A program made the position numbers and the translations under genes. The notes under the pieces were generated by a model that had not been told where the DNA came from, ran no database searches, and saw nothing but the letters and a program-made list of their open reading frames with translations. Below, in pieces: positions 12,484 to 12,668 of a DNA stretch of 12,668 nucleotides (the stretch's first letter is position 1; every line of letters starts with the position of its first letter). Origin of the DNA: Thermodesulfovibrionales bacterium (GTDB taxonomy: Bacteria > Nitrospirota > Thermodesulfovibrionia > Thermodesulfovibrionales > UBA1546); assembly GCA_919901705.1 (NCBI GenBank), contig CAKKPR010000306.1, forward strand, positions 1-12,668, given 5' to 3'.

Positions 12484-12668
12484 ATGTCTGATAAGGATAT
12501 TTTCAGGGAAAAACTTCAAAGCTTAATCTCAAAGTTCGAGAAGGACAAGACACACTATCTTTCAAAAGGCTATCCGGAAGCGCAGGTAAGAATAGATTTT
12601 CTTAATCCATTCTTTGAGGCCCTCGGCTGGGACATAGAAAACAAGGCGCATAAGGCGCCGCATGAGCG
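12484..12668 (+). CDS. N-terminus of a probable restriction-modification enzyme (type IIG / Eco57I-like or HsdR-N-like)
   Basis: Only the first 61 residues are in the window. They contain FEKDKTHYLSKGYPEAQVRI (18-37) followed by DFLNPFFEALGWDIENKAHK (38-57), which strongly resembles the N-terminal nuclease-domain start of large single-chain restriction-modification proteins: a glutamate in YPEAQVR followed by a D-F-L-x-P-x-F-x-A-L-G-W-D segment. Such enzymes usually exceed 900 aa and combine a PD-(D/E)xK nuclease, a helical linker and an N6-adenine methylase. The methylase motifs lie outside, so the exact type cannot be fixed. No Shine-Dalgarno sequence precedes the ATG. Confidence 0.75.
   Translation, partial: MSDKDIFREKLQSLISKFEKDKTHYLSKGYPEAQVRIDFLNPFFEALGWDIENKAHKAPHE

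Noticed and set aside
12022..12519. 165-aa minus-strand ORF
   Set aside because: Runs antisense through the comF-like gene, the repeat element and the start of the restriction gene, so it is a shadow frame.

Overview
The window looks like chromosomal DNA of a Gram-negative bacterium with moderate GC content. Gene style (ATG/GTG starts, AGGAGG-type ribosome sites, sigma70-like promoters) and the mix of a degenerate GGDEF protein, a PilZ-zinc-ribbon protein and TGTCATTCCCGC-type dispersed repeats would fit Nitrospirota or a deltaproteobacterial-like lineage. That placement is inference and of low confidence.

Layout. Positions 1-641 (minus) hold the N-terminal part of the AAA+ ATPase RarA. Next come a plus-strand degenerate GGDEF-domain protein (793-1365) and a minus-strand small protein with two identically spaced four-cysteine repeats (1368-1682). 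A minus-strand operon fills 5172-1854: SAM methyltransferase, PhzF-fold isomerase, second SAM methyltransferase, PLP aminotransferase. It is preceded by an unusual leader (about 5526-5173): a near-consensus promoter, a structured segment with a possible 28-codon leaderless ORF, a strong terminator hairpin, a 123-bp inverted-repeat element, and a 10-nt sequence next to the ribosome site that duplicates one strand of a stem upstream.

Positions 5558-6303 hold a vapBC-like toxin-antitoxin pair flanked by a 23-bp direct repeat. From 6451 to about 8136 the window is accessory: a secreted hypothetical protein, a 120-aa hypothetical protein, a 52-codon ORF, a probable gene remnant, and a 138-bp element with inverted ends.

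From 8246 to 12316 the DNA is housekeeping, all on the plus strand with short or overlapping junctions: serA (serine synthesis), purA (AMP synthesis), a PilZ protein with a C-terminal zinc ribbon, and a ComF-family phosphoribosyltransferase. A second 123-bp element (12334-12456) lies before the start of a probable restriction-modification protein (12484 to the end, cut by the window).

The most unusual parts are the leader of the methyltransferase/PhzF operon, the two 123-bp elements that share a core but have different self-complementary arms, and the uncharacterised methyltransferase/PhzF/aminotransferase gene set. No tRNA, rRNA or CRISPR array was seen.
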